A stretch of DNA of 64,000 bases from Panonychus citri (lineage: Eukaryota > Arthropoda > Arachnida > Trombidiformes > Tetranychidae), in NCBI RefSeq assembly GCF_014898815.1, contig NW_026515539.1, positions 682,001 through 746,000 on the forward strand, written 5' to 3'. Position numbers and translations under genes: made by a program. The notes below the pieces were generated by a model. That model did not search any database. It was given only the letters and a program-made list of their open reading frames with translations, and was not told where the DNA came from. How positions within the stretch are numbered: position 1 is the first letter of the stretch; the number at the start of each line of letters is the position of its first letter. Positions 13,562 to 25,586 of the stretch are shown piece after piece.

Positions 13562-16500
13562 TCAACAGAATGGAAATTGTTCAGCAGTTTTTATATACTG
13601 AATTCCACGACCTGGTCGTTCGCGACTGTAGTAGCCCATTATTGAGGAAGCCTTTGGTGAGGTGTCAATTGTTTTACAGGGATTTTTGGTCTCCCAAATG
13701 TTGAACGATTTACAGTGAACCGTATTGAAGTTACACTCGACCAGAGAAGCGATGAAAAATTGTCGGGCCGCGATGTGATCACAGAGGAAATTGGTTGCCT
13801 TGGTGCACCAGGGTTGTTTGTACCCACCGTTCGGATAAAAGTCAACATGTCCCATTGGATTGGGAATACCAAAGCGACCGGCACGGAGACTTGAGATTGG
13901 GGATTGCTCATCGAACCCGGAAGAGTGAATAACGTCCACAAAATCAGCATCGTTTTCATTCAATGTCGTCTCCTTATTGGTATCGGCTAAATGGTCGCCA
14001 GGGTCCAATCCTAAATCAGATGAATCAAAGATAATCAGCAAATTGAGGACAAAAAATTTAGTTAGTTAAATTGCAAAATTAATTCTCTAGATATTGGATT
14101 GGAGTAAAAAGATTAATTAATAATAATTGATTGGTAATCATGTTCAATATCAAATATCTCATTTCCTAATTATCAGTTTTACTCCTCGTTAACAAAACTA
14201 ATCGTTTCAACTTGAAGCAAAAATAGAAACTGATTATCAACCAATGGACTGAGTTGAACTCTCAATGTTAGTTTTTTTTACAGAAAACAAATTAGTTAAT
14301 TAACAATTAACGATAATCTTAGATAAACATATATGAATTTTCTTAGTGGAGGAAAACTGATTGATGATTGTGAACAATCAATTGATTATTCCAATGTTAA
14401 TAACATGAATTAATGACTATAAAGTTGAACAATAATCAATTAAGTGTCACTTCAAATTAAATTAAACAATTAAGCTTCCAAATGATATTAAACACCAGCA
14501 ATAAAAAAATTTGCAATTCATATCAATCGTAATTGTTTTCACAATTATAATCAATGGTAAATTTTCAGTTGCAGTTAAACATAATGATAAACGAAAGGCA
14601 AAATTTGACATGATAGATTAATTAAATCAATTGTTGATTGAGTTTTTGAAAATTGGAGCAATCAAATTGATAAATTGTTAAAACATAATCAAATGCAGTA
14701 TTGGGCAAACTGTCAAGTGAATAAACAATTAGCTCTTAATTACAACAACAATTCAATCCTAATGATTCAAGTGATCTCAAATGATTAACCTTTGTTGATT
14801 AACTTTTTACAGTTAATTTGCTTTCCACTAATTAATGATTATTAGGGAAAAGGTTTAATCATATCCTAATTGTTACCTTGAAACAAACACACAATTGAAA
14901 CTAATGATGTTAATCTAAATTGATCAGGGTTAATGATGTGAGTTAATTTCTCAATCAATATCGTAACAAATGATGTTAAATCATCGACTAATTTGGTTGA
15001 TTGTTTTCACACCAAAATTACAATTGGCAAACTTTTCAAGCATAATCAAATTTAATTTCTTAACTGTTCAGTCAATTAAATCAATGTTTCAGATAGATTG
15101 TTGATAATTGTTGTCTGTAAAGCTATCGACCTTTGAGTGAGTAAGAATAAGATGTTATTGATTTTAATTCAATGATTAGGAAGATAATCAAAGAAGAAGA
15201 TGAATAAGAATCAGGAAGAGAAACTTAGTAAAAGGAGGAAAAAGATTCAACTGATTAATGTGTGTATTTTAAAAGCTAATACATATTCAGTGTTTGTAAT
15301 TGTTGGTTGATTGTTATGATAGAAAATTCATCTCATGGATCATGAGCTTTAATTATCTTACCGGTAACTCTGCCAATCTTGGTACCGAATAGTTTGTTAC
15401 CCCAAGAACAAGCAAAATGTGAAACTTTGGCACCTAACGAATAACCAATAAGATGAATATTTTTTGGATTAATAGACCGGTGAATCTTTAGTTTCTCAAT
15501 CAATAAGGCCACTTGTCGGCCAACCAATTCGGTGTTTGCAATGGCTCGAAGAAAGTTACCAATTCGAACGGCTATTCGATAGTCAACAACAATGACCGCA
15601 TCAGTATCGGTAAAACGTAGGAGACGTTTCATCATTTCAATATAATCCGATTCACTGCCACTCTCAGTGTAACCATGAATGATAAAGGCAACATTACTTG
15701 AGGCGGGAATAGCTGAGAGACTTTCATCATCTTCGTAGCTAATTGGAACTGGAGCATCTTCTGGTGATTTGTAGACGAGAAATTTGGTCCTCACGAACGA
15801 AGGTAATTCTGGAAGGAAACAAGTTCTTTTCGAGGCCGATTCACCGGTATTGAAACAACCTAAACTTTTGTAACAAATTTCACCTCGATAGAAACAACCA
15901 TTGGCCGAAACTTTTTCCATACCTGATAACATTGATGATACAACGGGATCTAAAGCAGAAAGTAGGAAAGGTGAAGACGATGATGAAGATGATGATGATG
16001 ATGACAATGGATCAGTTGAAGGAGATGATGGTGATGATGATTTAGATGAAACTGATGATAATACTGATAAAGGTGCACTTAAGCCAATTCTATTTAAAGT
16101 AGGATGATTAGCAACGGAACCAACTGATCGGCTAATTGTATCTATTCCCGAATTGAAAAGAGCACTGAATCCCGATAAAATTGATCCAAGACTCGTTTCC
16201 ATGGACATATTCCAGTTCTTTGTTTTTAATTTAATATTTGTACCTAAAGAAAATGAAACAATTAAAAACAGCGATTAGTGACAATCAATAATTTATTCAT
16301 CTTATTTTTCCTGGTTATTATATTTATAACAACCAGGTAGCCTTGTTGTTGTATTAAAATCATTTCTGATCATGGATGAAATTTCACTGATAGTAATCAA
16401 GATTCTTGATTAGTATGATAATCAAAGTTGACCTTGATGCTCTGATTGTTGTTAACTATTGAAATCAAAGGGGCTGAGAAATAATATTTTTAACAATTAA

Positions 16501-17650
16501 AAGTAACAAACAAGTTTATCCCTTTTAATTAAATTATATAAAACAATCTTAATTAATCAATAACAAAATTAGTTGTCTTCGTGAACTGGCAACAATCCCA
16601 ATCATTGAATTGATTAAACAACAAATTGTGAATAAACAAAAATCCTGATTGTGACCTGATTAGTTACCATAACAACGATCAATAATATTAGGATGATCAG
16701 AAAGTTTTGCACGAAAATTAAGGCTAACAATCAACACGTAATTAAACCTAAGCCTAAAATCTTAGAGAAGTAATTTTTTTAACAATAAAAATTAAGAGTT
16801 TACTAATTGAAAACTATTAGAAAAATTGAATTTTGGAAATTTTCTTCCAGGTCAAAAATAGCGATGAAAATGGCCTCAAATTATTTTTTTATCGTCGATG
16901 CTTTCGACGAAGTAAAAAATGACCTTAGAATAATGATTTCAATATTTTAAAATTATTGAAATAAAATTCGATATTTTTACTTTGATAAGTGAAATTTTCA
17001 ACAATTAACTAATCACAATTAAGGAGAAAATTAAATTCAAAATTTGGTCTTTTTTTTCTAGCAAAATTGAGAATTTATGAAAATGAAATTTTTTACCATT
17101 GAGTAGATGGAAAATTTCATGATCTCGTGATGAATTTTCAATTTTGCTAGAAAAAAAAGACCAAATTTTGAATTTAATTTTCTCCTTAATTGTGATTAGT
17201 TAATTGTTGAAAATTTCACTTATCAAAGTAAAAATATCGAATTTTATTTCAATAATTTTAAAATATTGAAATCATTATTCTAAGGTCATTTTTTACTTCG
17301 TCGAAAGCATCGACGATAAAAAAATAATTTGAGGCCATTTTCATCGCTATTTTTGACCTGGAAGAAAATTTCCAAAATTTAATTTTTCTAATAGTTTTCA
17401 ATTAGTAAACTCTTAATTTTTATTGTTAAAAAAATTACTTCTCTAAGATTTTAGGCTTAGGTTTAATTACGTGTTGATTGTTAGCCTTAATTTTCGTGCA
17501 AAACTTTCTGATCATCCTAATAATATAAAGATAAACTAATAGATGGATAATTAGTTTATCGTTAATCAACAAAATTATTTAATTTCATTCAAAAGTCTTG
17601 GTAATTACAATTGTGTAATTTGCTCGGGAAATAAATAGTATAAGTTTTCA

Positions 17651-17681
<31 letters not shown>

Positions 17682-19049
17682 CATTCCTGAGACATGATGA
17701 AACTTTCTGTTTATAATGTTCAACATGATGATTTACTGATTGAAATTGAAACTTTCCATCAATCTAATCAATGATTTTGAAATAATCAAAGCTATCAATC
17801 AATCATAGAGTAAAAGTTTATGGACAAGACACATTCCAATGGTCCCTGAGGGTCAAGAAGTCTTATCAATATTATAAGTGGTACAAATAATATCTATCAT
17901 CAACATGATATCTAATAAGATAGAATAGATTAATTCGAGTAGAAAAGATTGACAAATGTCGTAAATAATATCGAAAAAAAAAAAAACTTCTCCAATTGTT
18001 ACATTGGTATTTTTTTTCTCGTTTCCTTGTGTATCTTTCGTCAGACTTTAAATGGTAAATCTTTAGAATTATTTTTCTTCTTCGAATGTCAATTTTTTGG
18101 CCTCATCATTTTGGGTGATTAATATAAATGGAATTGGAATTAAATAGAGCAACTGGTTATTTGGTTGAGAGATGTAGAGAATTTGTTGTTCACAATATCT
18201 CATCGGTCAAGGAAGAAAAGAAGATAATATCAAGATGAAAAGGTATAAAAACACATAAGAGAAAAGATGAGAGAGAGAGAGAGAGAAAAAAAAATCATGT
18301 AACCATGAAAATGATCGTTTGCATTTTCTTCACCATTGTAATCATCTGATTGATCGATTTCTCTCTTTGTTATTTCATCTACTATTCGGGTATACGGATC
18401 ATCTTTCAGTGAGAGAAAGAGAGATGAATAACATATTATGATTGAAGGAAATAAGTGATGAAGAAGTAAATTTGACTTGAGTAAAGAACTAACGAAATCT
18501 CAGTAGACATGGAGAGAAGGAAGGAGAGAGATAGAGGGAGAGAAAGGAAAAAAATAATAACCAAGAACATGATGAAAAAGAATAGAGAAAAAAAATTAGC
18601 TCTCAACCGATCATTAACTATGGTTGACCATTAAGAATGGTGGTGACATATTGCATGACAATTAATCTGTGATCAGAGGGAGAAAGGATCAAATCAAGGT
18701 TGATATTATCATAATGAACTGACCATTTCAAACACCTCGTTATGTTAATGAGAAGTTGATAGAAAAATATAATAATTAACTTAGATAAATGTCTCTAGAA
18801 CAATAGTTTCTATAGGAAATGAAGAGTTTGAACAATTAAGACAATCACTGGTGAGATGAAGATGAATCAAAGAAGACAAGGTCAAAAGAAGATAAATAGG
18901 AAGAGAGAGAGAGAGAGAAACATTTCCAGGCAATCAGATTAATCGCTTAATCAACATAACTCACCAGAACATGGTTGAAATAGAATCACTATGGTAAATA
19001 ATAGACTTGTTGACACTACTAGTCCAAAGGTTTTAACTGGAATCACCAT
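13562..19049 (-). CDS. Secreted pancreatic-lipase-family enzyme, complete three-exon gene
   Basis: Exons on the minus strand are 19049-18965, 16243-15362 and 14010-13562, all with GT-AG ends and matching phase, giving 471 residues. Exon 1 encodes a signal peptide (basic start, then a hydrophobic stretch to about residue 28). A Ser-rich region follows, with a serine run near 109-119. The alpha/beta-hydrolase domain has the oxyanion-region HGYTES at about 218-223, the nucleophile elbow GYSLGA with Ser297, the GLDPG motif with Asp325 split across intron 2, and CDHIA with His401. The Ser-Asp-His triad is therefore complete, and the family's Cys-rich positions and a GHVDFYPNGG-type segment are present. 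No C-terminal PLAT domain is seen, as usual in invertebrate members. Predicted role: extracellular hydrolysis of triacylglycerol or phospholipid esters. Substrate cannot be decided; yolk-protein-like members exist in the family, but their serine is usually lost and here it is kept. The stop is TGA at 13564-13562. Confidence 0.92.
14011..15361 (-). other. Lipase intron 2
   Basis: This 1.35-kb intron splits the Gly codon of the GLDP motif (phase 1). It has a GTAAG donor at 15361 and a TTTAG acceptor at 14012-14011. It is dominated by CAATTAAT/TTAATTGT-type sequence rather than the ATCATC texture of neighbouring spacers. No gene or mobile element is recognised inside. Confidence 0.85.
16688..17520. 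mobile_element. 833-bp near-perfect foldback element (non-autonomous, MITE-like)
   Basis: Two arms of about 388 bp (16688-17075 and 17133-17520) are inverted copies of each other around a 57-bp centre. The stretches I compared base by base differ at only one or two positions. The ends are TTAGGATGATCAG and its complement. The element is flanked on both sides by TAATA (16683-16687 and 17521-17525), a plausible 5-bp target duplication, though this is weak in A+T-rich DNA. It has no open frame of note and no transposase. The high arm identity suggests recent insertion or continued gene conversion between arms. Superfamily is not assignable from this copy alone. Confidence 0.88.
17651..17675. repeat. 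TC dinucleotide microsatellite
   Basis: An uninterrupted TC run lies in lipase intron 1, just to the right of the foldback element. Confidence 0.95.
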
Positions 19050-22000
19050 GATAATCAAATCGTAATCAATTTGGGTGGAAGATTATATTTGATACAAAAA
19101 AGAAATATAAACTTTGTTGATTGATGAAATTTCCACTGAGTTGATTCCGTAGTCATACAAATAATGAAGAGATGATAGATTGTCCAAATTGTAATTCAGT
19201 TAAATCACTAAGAGAAAAAAGAAGGAAAAATTAAGTTAGATGATTAATATTTTGGTGACAATTAAGTGAATATTGTTAACAAGATTTATAATAGAAATAG
19301 GGAAAGAATTGTGAATAATCAATCAATGCGATATTCTTGGTACGAGAGTAAAGGGAAGGTAAACATTTCCATTATTTTTGGTGATTCAAGTTTAACAGTA
19401 GCACAATCAATTGATTCTGATCATCACGATAATCATTTTATCATCTTGTTTTGATCAAGATGATGATTCTAAATGTAGTTAAATTAGAGTCGTTGAGCAA
19501 CTTTTTCTTTTTCCAATTTTGTTCCACCATCATCAGGTATTTTCTTTCTCTCTCTCTCTCTCCTTACCTGTCGCTTTTGAGTTTTTTCTTCTGTCTTCTT
19601 ATCTTCCAGATGAAGAGAAACATCACCATTAATACACATCCTGAATTATCTTCATGTTGATCTTTTTGTACCTGTTGATGTTGTTTCCATTTGATGAGAT
19701 TCAATTCCAAATCTAATGAGCTCCTTCTCTTTCTGTCTTTTCCTTATTCTTCCTGAACTTTGTTATGATGATGATCCTTCTCTTTCCAAATTGCTTCTTT
19801 TCTCACCTTGATCTTTCCTCTTCTTCTTCTTCTTCCTTAACCTTGGTATCAAAACGTTATCGATGTTAACAAGTATTCATACTCAGAGTGACACAAAACA
19901 AGAAACACTAGTTATTCATTCATATAAATGGTGGAAAATGGGTGAAGGGATTAGGCGGGAATTGGAAACAACCAGCAATTGAAGAAAGGAGAAAACTGGT
20001 GACAAGATGAAAAAATTCCAATGACAACAGTGGCAATTTAGAATAAGTTATTCAAGTGTCACCCAAAATACTGATCCAAATACCAAAATAAGACGAAGGA
20101 AAAAAAGAAAGAATCTCAAAACCTAAAAGGAAAACCAAAAGAGAATAGAACATTTGAACGAAAAAAAAACATGGCGTCATTGCCTCTAATTGTCTATCCC
20201 CTTTTCTTAACATTACCAATTACGGTTAACTTACCAATTAGAATTAATTAATTTGAAAATTTATAGAGACAAAAACAATTGAAAGGTTAAATTATTTACA
20301 ATTAAAACCAACAATCAAAGAGATTAATACGTTTTTATACTTATTAGATTGGAAACACAAAGAGAAGCAAAAGAAAACGGTAACAAGGGAAAATTAATTT
20401 CTAATGATTATGGTTTACACTTTAAATACTCTTAATGAAGGAAGAGAAACAAAAGATAAGATGAGATAACAATTAAAATTAACACTTCATCTCAGTAAAG
20501 GGAATGAAAACCTGTTAAAGAAAATTTAGAAAAAACAATTAAACAAAGAAACAATTTAATTAACTGTTAATTGTGATTAGGAAAATAACCAAACGATGTC
20601 AATGTTTCAACGAGGGAAAAGATAATCACATGATCGATCCCAATGCCCTCTACATGTCACATGGATAATAAAAGAAAAAAAAATTATTCTTTTCTCTTTT
20701 CAAGTTAATTGTTTTTCTTTATCAGTTTAATTTACATTTTAATTAGTCTTTCTTATCAATTGATTGATTAGTTAATTTGGTTAACATGATCTCTGACTGA
20801 TAGAAGTTAATTTCTTTTGTTTCTTTTGTCTTAATCTTGTTGATTCTATGTGACATTTTATTTGATTGTCTTTGTTTGTCTCCAGGTCAAGGTAATGAGA
20901 TTATCCAATGTGTGTAATTATTACAAATATAACTAATCACTTTCCTTTTTTGTTAATTGTTATAACAATTTCATGTTATTGTTGTTTTTTCTCCTTCATT
21001 TCCTGATTCCTCTTTGTCTAATTGTTGGTTTTTATTTTTCTTTCTTTCTCTTTCAGATGATTGTCTTGTGATTCCTTATACTTGGGTCTTCCCTTTTATG
21101 TCTGGGCCTTAACTGTTTCTCATTAACTGTTGTTTTTTTTATTCTTCTATATTTGTGAATGTCTTTGTCTCTTTTTGCATTAACATTCAAAGGTAATTTT
21201 TCTTGACCGTTAGGTTGATATATTCCAATTATTTGGTCAACATTTCATGGCTCACATTCATTTGAGTTGGTCTAATAAATGTGGAGAGATGGAGAGAAAA
21301 GAGTGATACAAGTAATGATTCCATATGATTCTCAGTTGATGATTAGTATGGAATCAGTTTCTCTCTCAATCTCTTTCTCTCTTGCCCATTATTTCCTAAA
21401 CTATTTCATTGTCTTATGTTTCTTTTTTCGAAATTACCTTTTGTTTCAAATATTCTTTTTCAGGTATCTCATGGTCATAATGGCTTTCGGAGGGTTTCTT
21501 GATTCTCTTTGGTTAATAACATTCCAAAGTTTACTAAAGGATTCATTTCGTTATTGTCATAGAAAATTCTAGGATTTCTCAAACAGCAATCGAACACTTA
21601 AGGAAAAATAACAACAAGCAAACCAGATAGGTATCAATTGCTCCTAAATACTAATTTACATATTTAATACGAGTGGTGAAAAATCAGTGAAGGGCAAAGA
21701 TAATGAGGCGAAAATCAAGTGTTGATACTACTTGTAATAACAACGATCTACTTTAATCTTTATTGATTGAATACCATAACAATTGATAAACTATCTTCAT
21801 TATCTTTTCCGACTTCCATGATCGAATAAATCATTTAGAGTATTTATCATCATCTTCCTTTGCTTTCACCTCTTCCTTTTACATTTCATTGGTATTTTTA
21901 TTCTCTCTCTCTTCAATAGATCTAATGTTATTGCCTGCAAGCTAAATAAAAATCTTTGGATTTTATTGTGTAAACATGAAGACAACCAACGAATCATCAT

Positions 22001-24966
22001 ATATATTAATACACGAATAAGGATAACCAAAGGATAGTGCAGACAATTCACCTTTACATACACCAAACCTGAAGAGGCAAAGTTGTCAATGCAAAGAAAA
22101 AACGAACAACAACAGCAATCACAATTCCCAACCTCTAACTGGTAACTCTTTTGTCAAAAAAAGAGAGAGAAAGAGGAACGAAAAGAATAATTTGGAACTT
22201 AAATTCCTCACTTATTACTTGGGGGAAAAGGAAATGAGAAGGAGAAGAAGAAGAGAGAAGATGAAAAAAGAACAACAAACAATTCTTTACGTTTCCACCG
22301 AGATTCTTATTCTATTTTAACCAATGTGAAGATAAAAAAGTCAAAGAGAATGTGATAAAAACAATAGTACATGGAATGATAAAATTATCTATTGAGAATG
22401 AGGTGTAATCATCAATGTTTCTCAACAATCTATTAATAACAATACCATGTGATCAATTCTACCTTTGCACCCACGATGTGGGAGTACATAAGATACTTTG
22501 TGATTATAAATAGAAAACAATCAGACACAGAATCACATATATTCCGCTGATTAATTATCTCAATGTAAGTGAATAATGAATCATATTAATTGATTTGAGT
22601 TAAATTACTTCCGATTAACATGACAAAAACAATAATCAAGTTACTTGATTTATCTATTTAAATACTTACTATTAACTCAAATCTTATTAATTTTATCCCA
22701 TTTCTTATATTATTTCCCATACATTAGGTTTACTATTGATGGTAAAGGATAATGATCTCAATGATGATGATGAAACTGATGGAATCATGAAAAAAAACAC
22801 CAATCGCTGATAGATAATTTTCCTCATGTGTTTATTTTTATCCACGATGATTTCTGGGATAACTGTATAATCATCTTCATCTTTATCTTCATCTAACTTC
22901 ACTTTTGATACCAAACTATAATCATAAAGTTATTTGTTCATCATATATATTGGAACGTATCATTTTCTCATCATCATCATCATCTTTTGCCTTTGGTTTT
23001 ATACACAATCAATTATTACAATTTTTCCAGTTGCTATCAATCCTAGCAGAGGAAAAGGATCCCCATGATTATGACAATATTTTTCCACTTCTATCCTTCC
23101 TGTTGTCACTTAATAGCTTCATCAATAATCAAGGATACCTTTAGGCTAATCGATATAACTTTCGATATCATCATCTTTCTCATTGTTTTGACGGTAAAAA
23201 AAATCTTCGCTAATTGAATATTCCTTTGTAAATTTAATTCTCTCTAATTGTTGTTATTTTTCTGTCCTTTTTTATGTCCATTCTCTTATATAGCAACCAT
23301 GGAGTAAAAGAAATTATCTTTATCTTTATCGTGTATGTTTATCCAGAGAAGAAGCAGAAAGAAGAAGATAAAAATCGTACATTGTAATCTCTCGGTCGAG
23401 CTAATTTTCCTTTCCATTAATCTATCTGTGTTTAAAAGGTATGGAACAAATAGAATCAAGATTGAAGATTTTGATTAAAATCGTCAAAATGTTCATCCAA
23501 ACTCTAACTTACTCACTCACTTTCTTCTTCCCTAGGATCTATGATCTTTTGCGTTTCCAAGGATTGTTCAACTATGCTGAATATCGGATTCTGAAAGTCA
23601 AATAACCAGAATAAAATATTCAATCTTTTGTAAAGACAATGATATTCCACGTTAATAACAATCAATTAGGTATTCGAATAAGAAATCAACAAGAATCTAA
23701 TTCTCAAGGAGAAATAAAGGTGAAAAAAAGTTTTCTTCCTGGAGAAAATCCCAGAGAATATCTCTCTCTATTGACATTCTCTATAGACAGTTTTTCCTCA
23801 ACATTTTCTCCATAAGAATTCAATAATATGGATCATATATCATGAATTTTAACTAGTGGATATCGTCGATGTCGATCTTTTCCCTTTTTCCTAGATTTTG
23901 GTTTATTTTGAGGTGACAAAAATTCATTATTCATACGGATTGGTGAAACATGATAGTGGTTATTTTAATTATTCAATCTCAAAGGTGAAATAGGAGATAA
24001 ATGTATTCAAGAAGGTAAATCAATGTGAGGAAATTTTTCACCCCCATCACCTATCAAGTGAATATAATTAAATTACCAACTTATTTTGAATTAATTATGA
24101 TCATTATTCAACGTTCTTAACATTGATTGAAGATCGTTGTATATTTGTGTATTGGTGAAGTTTAATTTTTATCTATTTAATCACCATGAAGTAATTTATT
24201 TTTAGATTGTCATTGATTAATTCAATTCATCTTTTATTTATCTAAATTTTCATTTCCTAGGATTTTACGATTGGAATTTATTTTAATTATGATTGTACGA
24301 AACTAACTACTGACATCTTGATCAATGGATTTGGCATCTTTTCCAGCAACAAGTTATCATCTAATTCTCGGTGGTTTATCTTTCCATGTGATTACAATTG
24401 AATTGATTATTCAATCTTTGGACAATTGTTTGATGGGCCAAGTTTGAATATCTGTGACAATGTTGATGTTGGCATTTGATTTATTTTGATGTTATGTTTT
24501 GACGAGTATGAAACTACCACTTTGTTCATTTGTCTCATTCTATATATTTATTTTCTGCCTTAGATCAACAATTAAGCTGATGAAAACCGTAATTACCAAG
24601 TGAGAAAAATGGATTCAAAGAAAACGTTTCATATAAATTAATCTAATCACGGAAACAATGACTTACTACACCTTGGAGCTTTAGCCTCATCATCTTTATC
24701 TTCCTTTTCGTCACAAATCTTGGTGTCATCTTTTATCATTCTCTTTCTATTCTTCATTAATTTATCTAAATCGCCTCATCCACTGTGACGATTTTCTCTC
24801 TCTCTCTTTATCTTCATTATCTCTTCGGCCTCTCCCTCCCTTTCTCTGTGCTCTCTTAATACTTATCTATATTTTTCTTTTCTCACTTGAAAAGGAGAAG
24901 AAATAAATGTGATATTAACTCGTAAGGTAAAAAAAAATGCGCAAGACTAATGAAGTTTAACCTTGC

Positions 24967-24997
<31 letters not shown>

Positions 24998-25586
24998 AAA
25001 CGAGTTACCAGAACTTTTCTCTTCATACTGAACAGTTCAAATTGCAGCGTCAATGAACATCGTTGTTATTGTGAACTGTTCACATGAAATAAACATGTAT
25101 CTCTATTCAAGTTACTCATCTTCTTGTTTAACGAAGGGAGAAAATTTTTTCTCATCATTACATTAACTTTTATCCTCTTTCCTTCATCTTCTTCTCTTCT
25201 CTTTTCCCTACACCATCATCATCACCAAACCCTCTCCCTAATATTCAGAGAGTGTCATCATTATCTTAATACAACGAATTGAATCCTTTGGAATCTTTTG
25301 CTGCTCATCAATTATTATAAATAAGTGTCCAAGTTAATTGTGTCTCCATAAGTCTCATGATCATACTAAAAGTTCAATAATAATAGTTTTTACCATCATC
25401 CAGATCATTGAACGACATTATTATTGTCCACATCATTATTGTATCATCTTTATATTTATTGTCTAATATCTGATTAGCATCATCAATCCAATGAAACGTT
25501 TGGATTGATTTTTTCATCTTTAACTCTCTTATTTTTTTTTCTTCAATTCTTTCAGCTGTGTGTAAATAATAATACTAATAATAATA
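19050..25586. other. Divergent spacer between the lipase and the tachykinin receptor
   Basis: This 6.5-kb region should hold the promoters of both divergent genes, but no TATA box or initiator can be assigned with confidence. A pyrimidine tract ending TTTCAG at 25551-25555, 31 bases before the receptor ATG, looks like a splice acceptor, so the receptor probably has a non-coding 5' exon somewhere upstream. The remainder is TC/GA-tract-rich (19546-19562, 24969-24990) and ATC-rich, with CAATTA-rich sequence around 20200-20800. Short open frames here translate simple repeats and were not accepted. Confidence 0.5.
24969..24990. repeat. AG dinucleotide microsatellite
   Basis: An AG run lies about 600 bp upstream of the tachykinin receptor start codon. 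Confidence 0.95.

Larger units (their letters stand above)
16244..18964 (-). other. Lipase intron 1, carrying a foldback element
   Basis: This 2.7-kb intron separates the signal-peptide exon from the body of the lipase. The donor is GTGAGT at 18964 and the acceptor TTCTTTAG at 16245-16244; the intron is phase 1. It contains the 833-bp foldback element at 16688-17520, a TC tract at 17651-17675 and GA tracts near 18267-18287 and 18903-18919. Confidence 0.85.

Noticed and set aside
13639..13959. 106-codon minus-strand open frame
   Set aside because: Same strand but another frame of lipase exon 3; the lipase frame contains the catalytic His and matches in phase.
15901..16107. Acidic (Asp/Glu-rich) plus-strand open frame
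   Set aside because: It is the antisense of the lipase serine run and carries no independent support.
16688..16693. TTAGG at the foldback end considered as arthropod telomere repeat
   Set aside because: Only a single unit is present at each end, so it is part of the element terminus and not an array.
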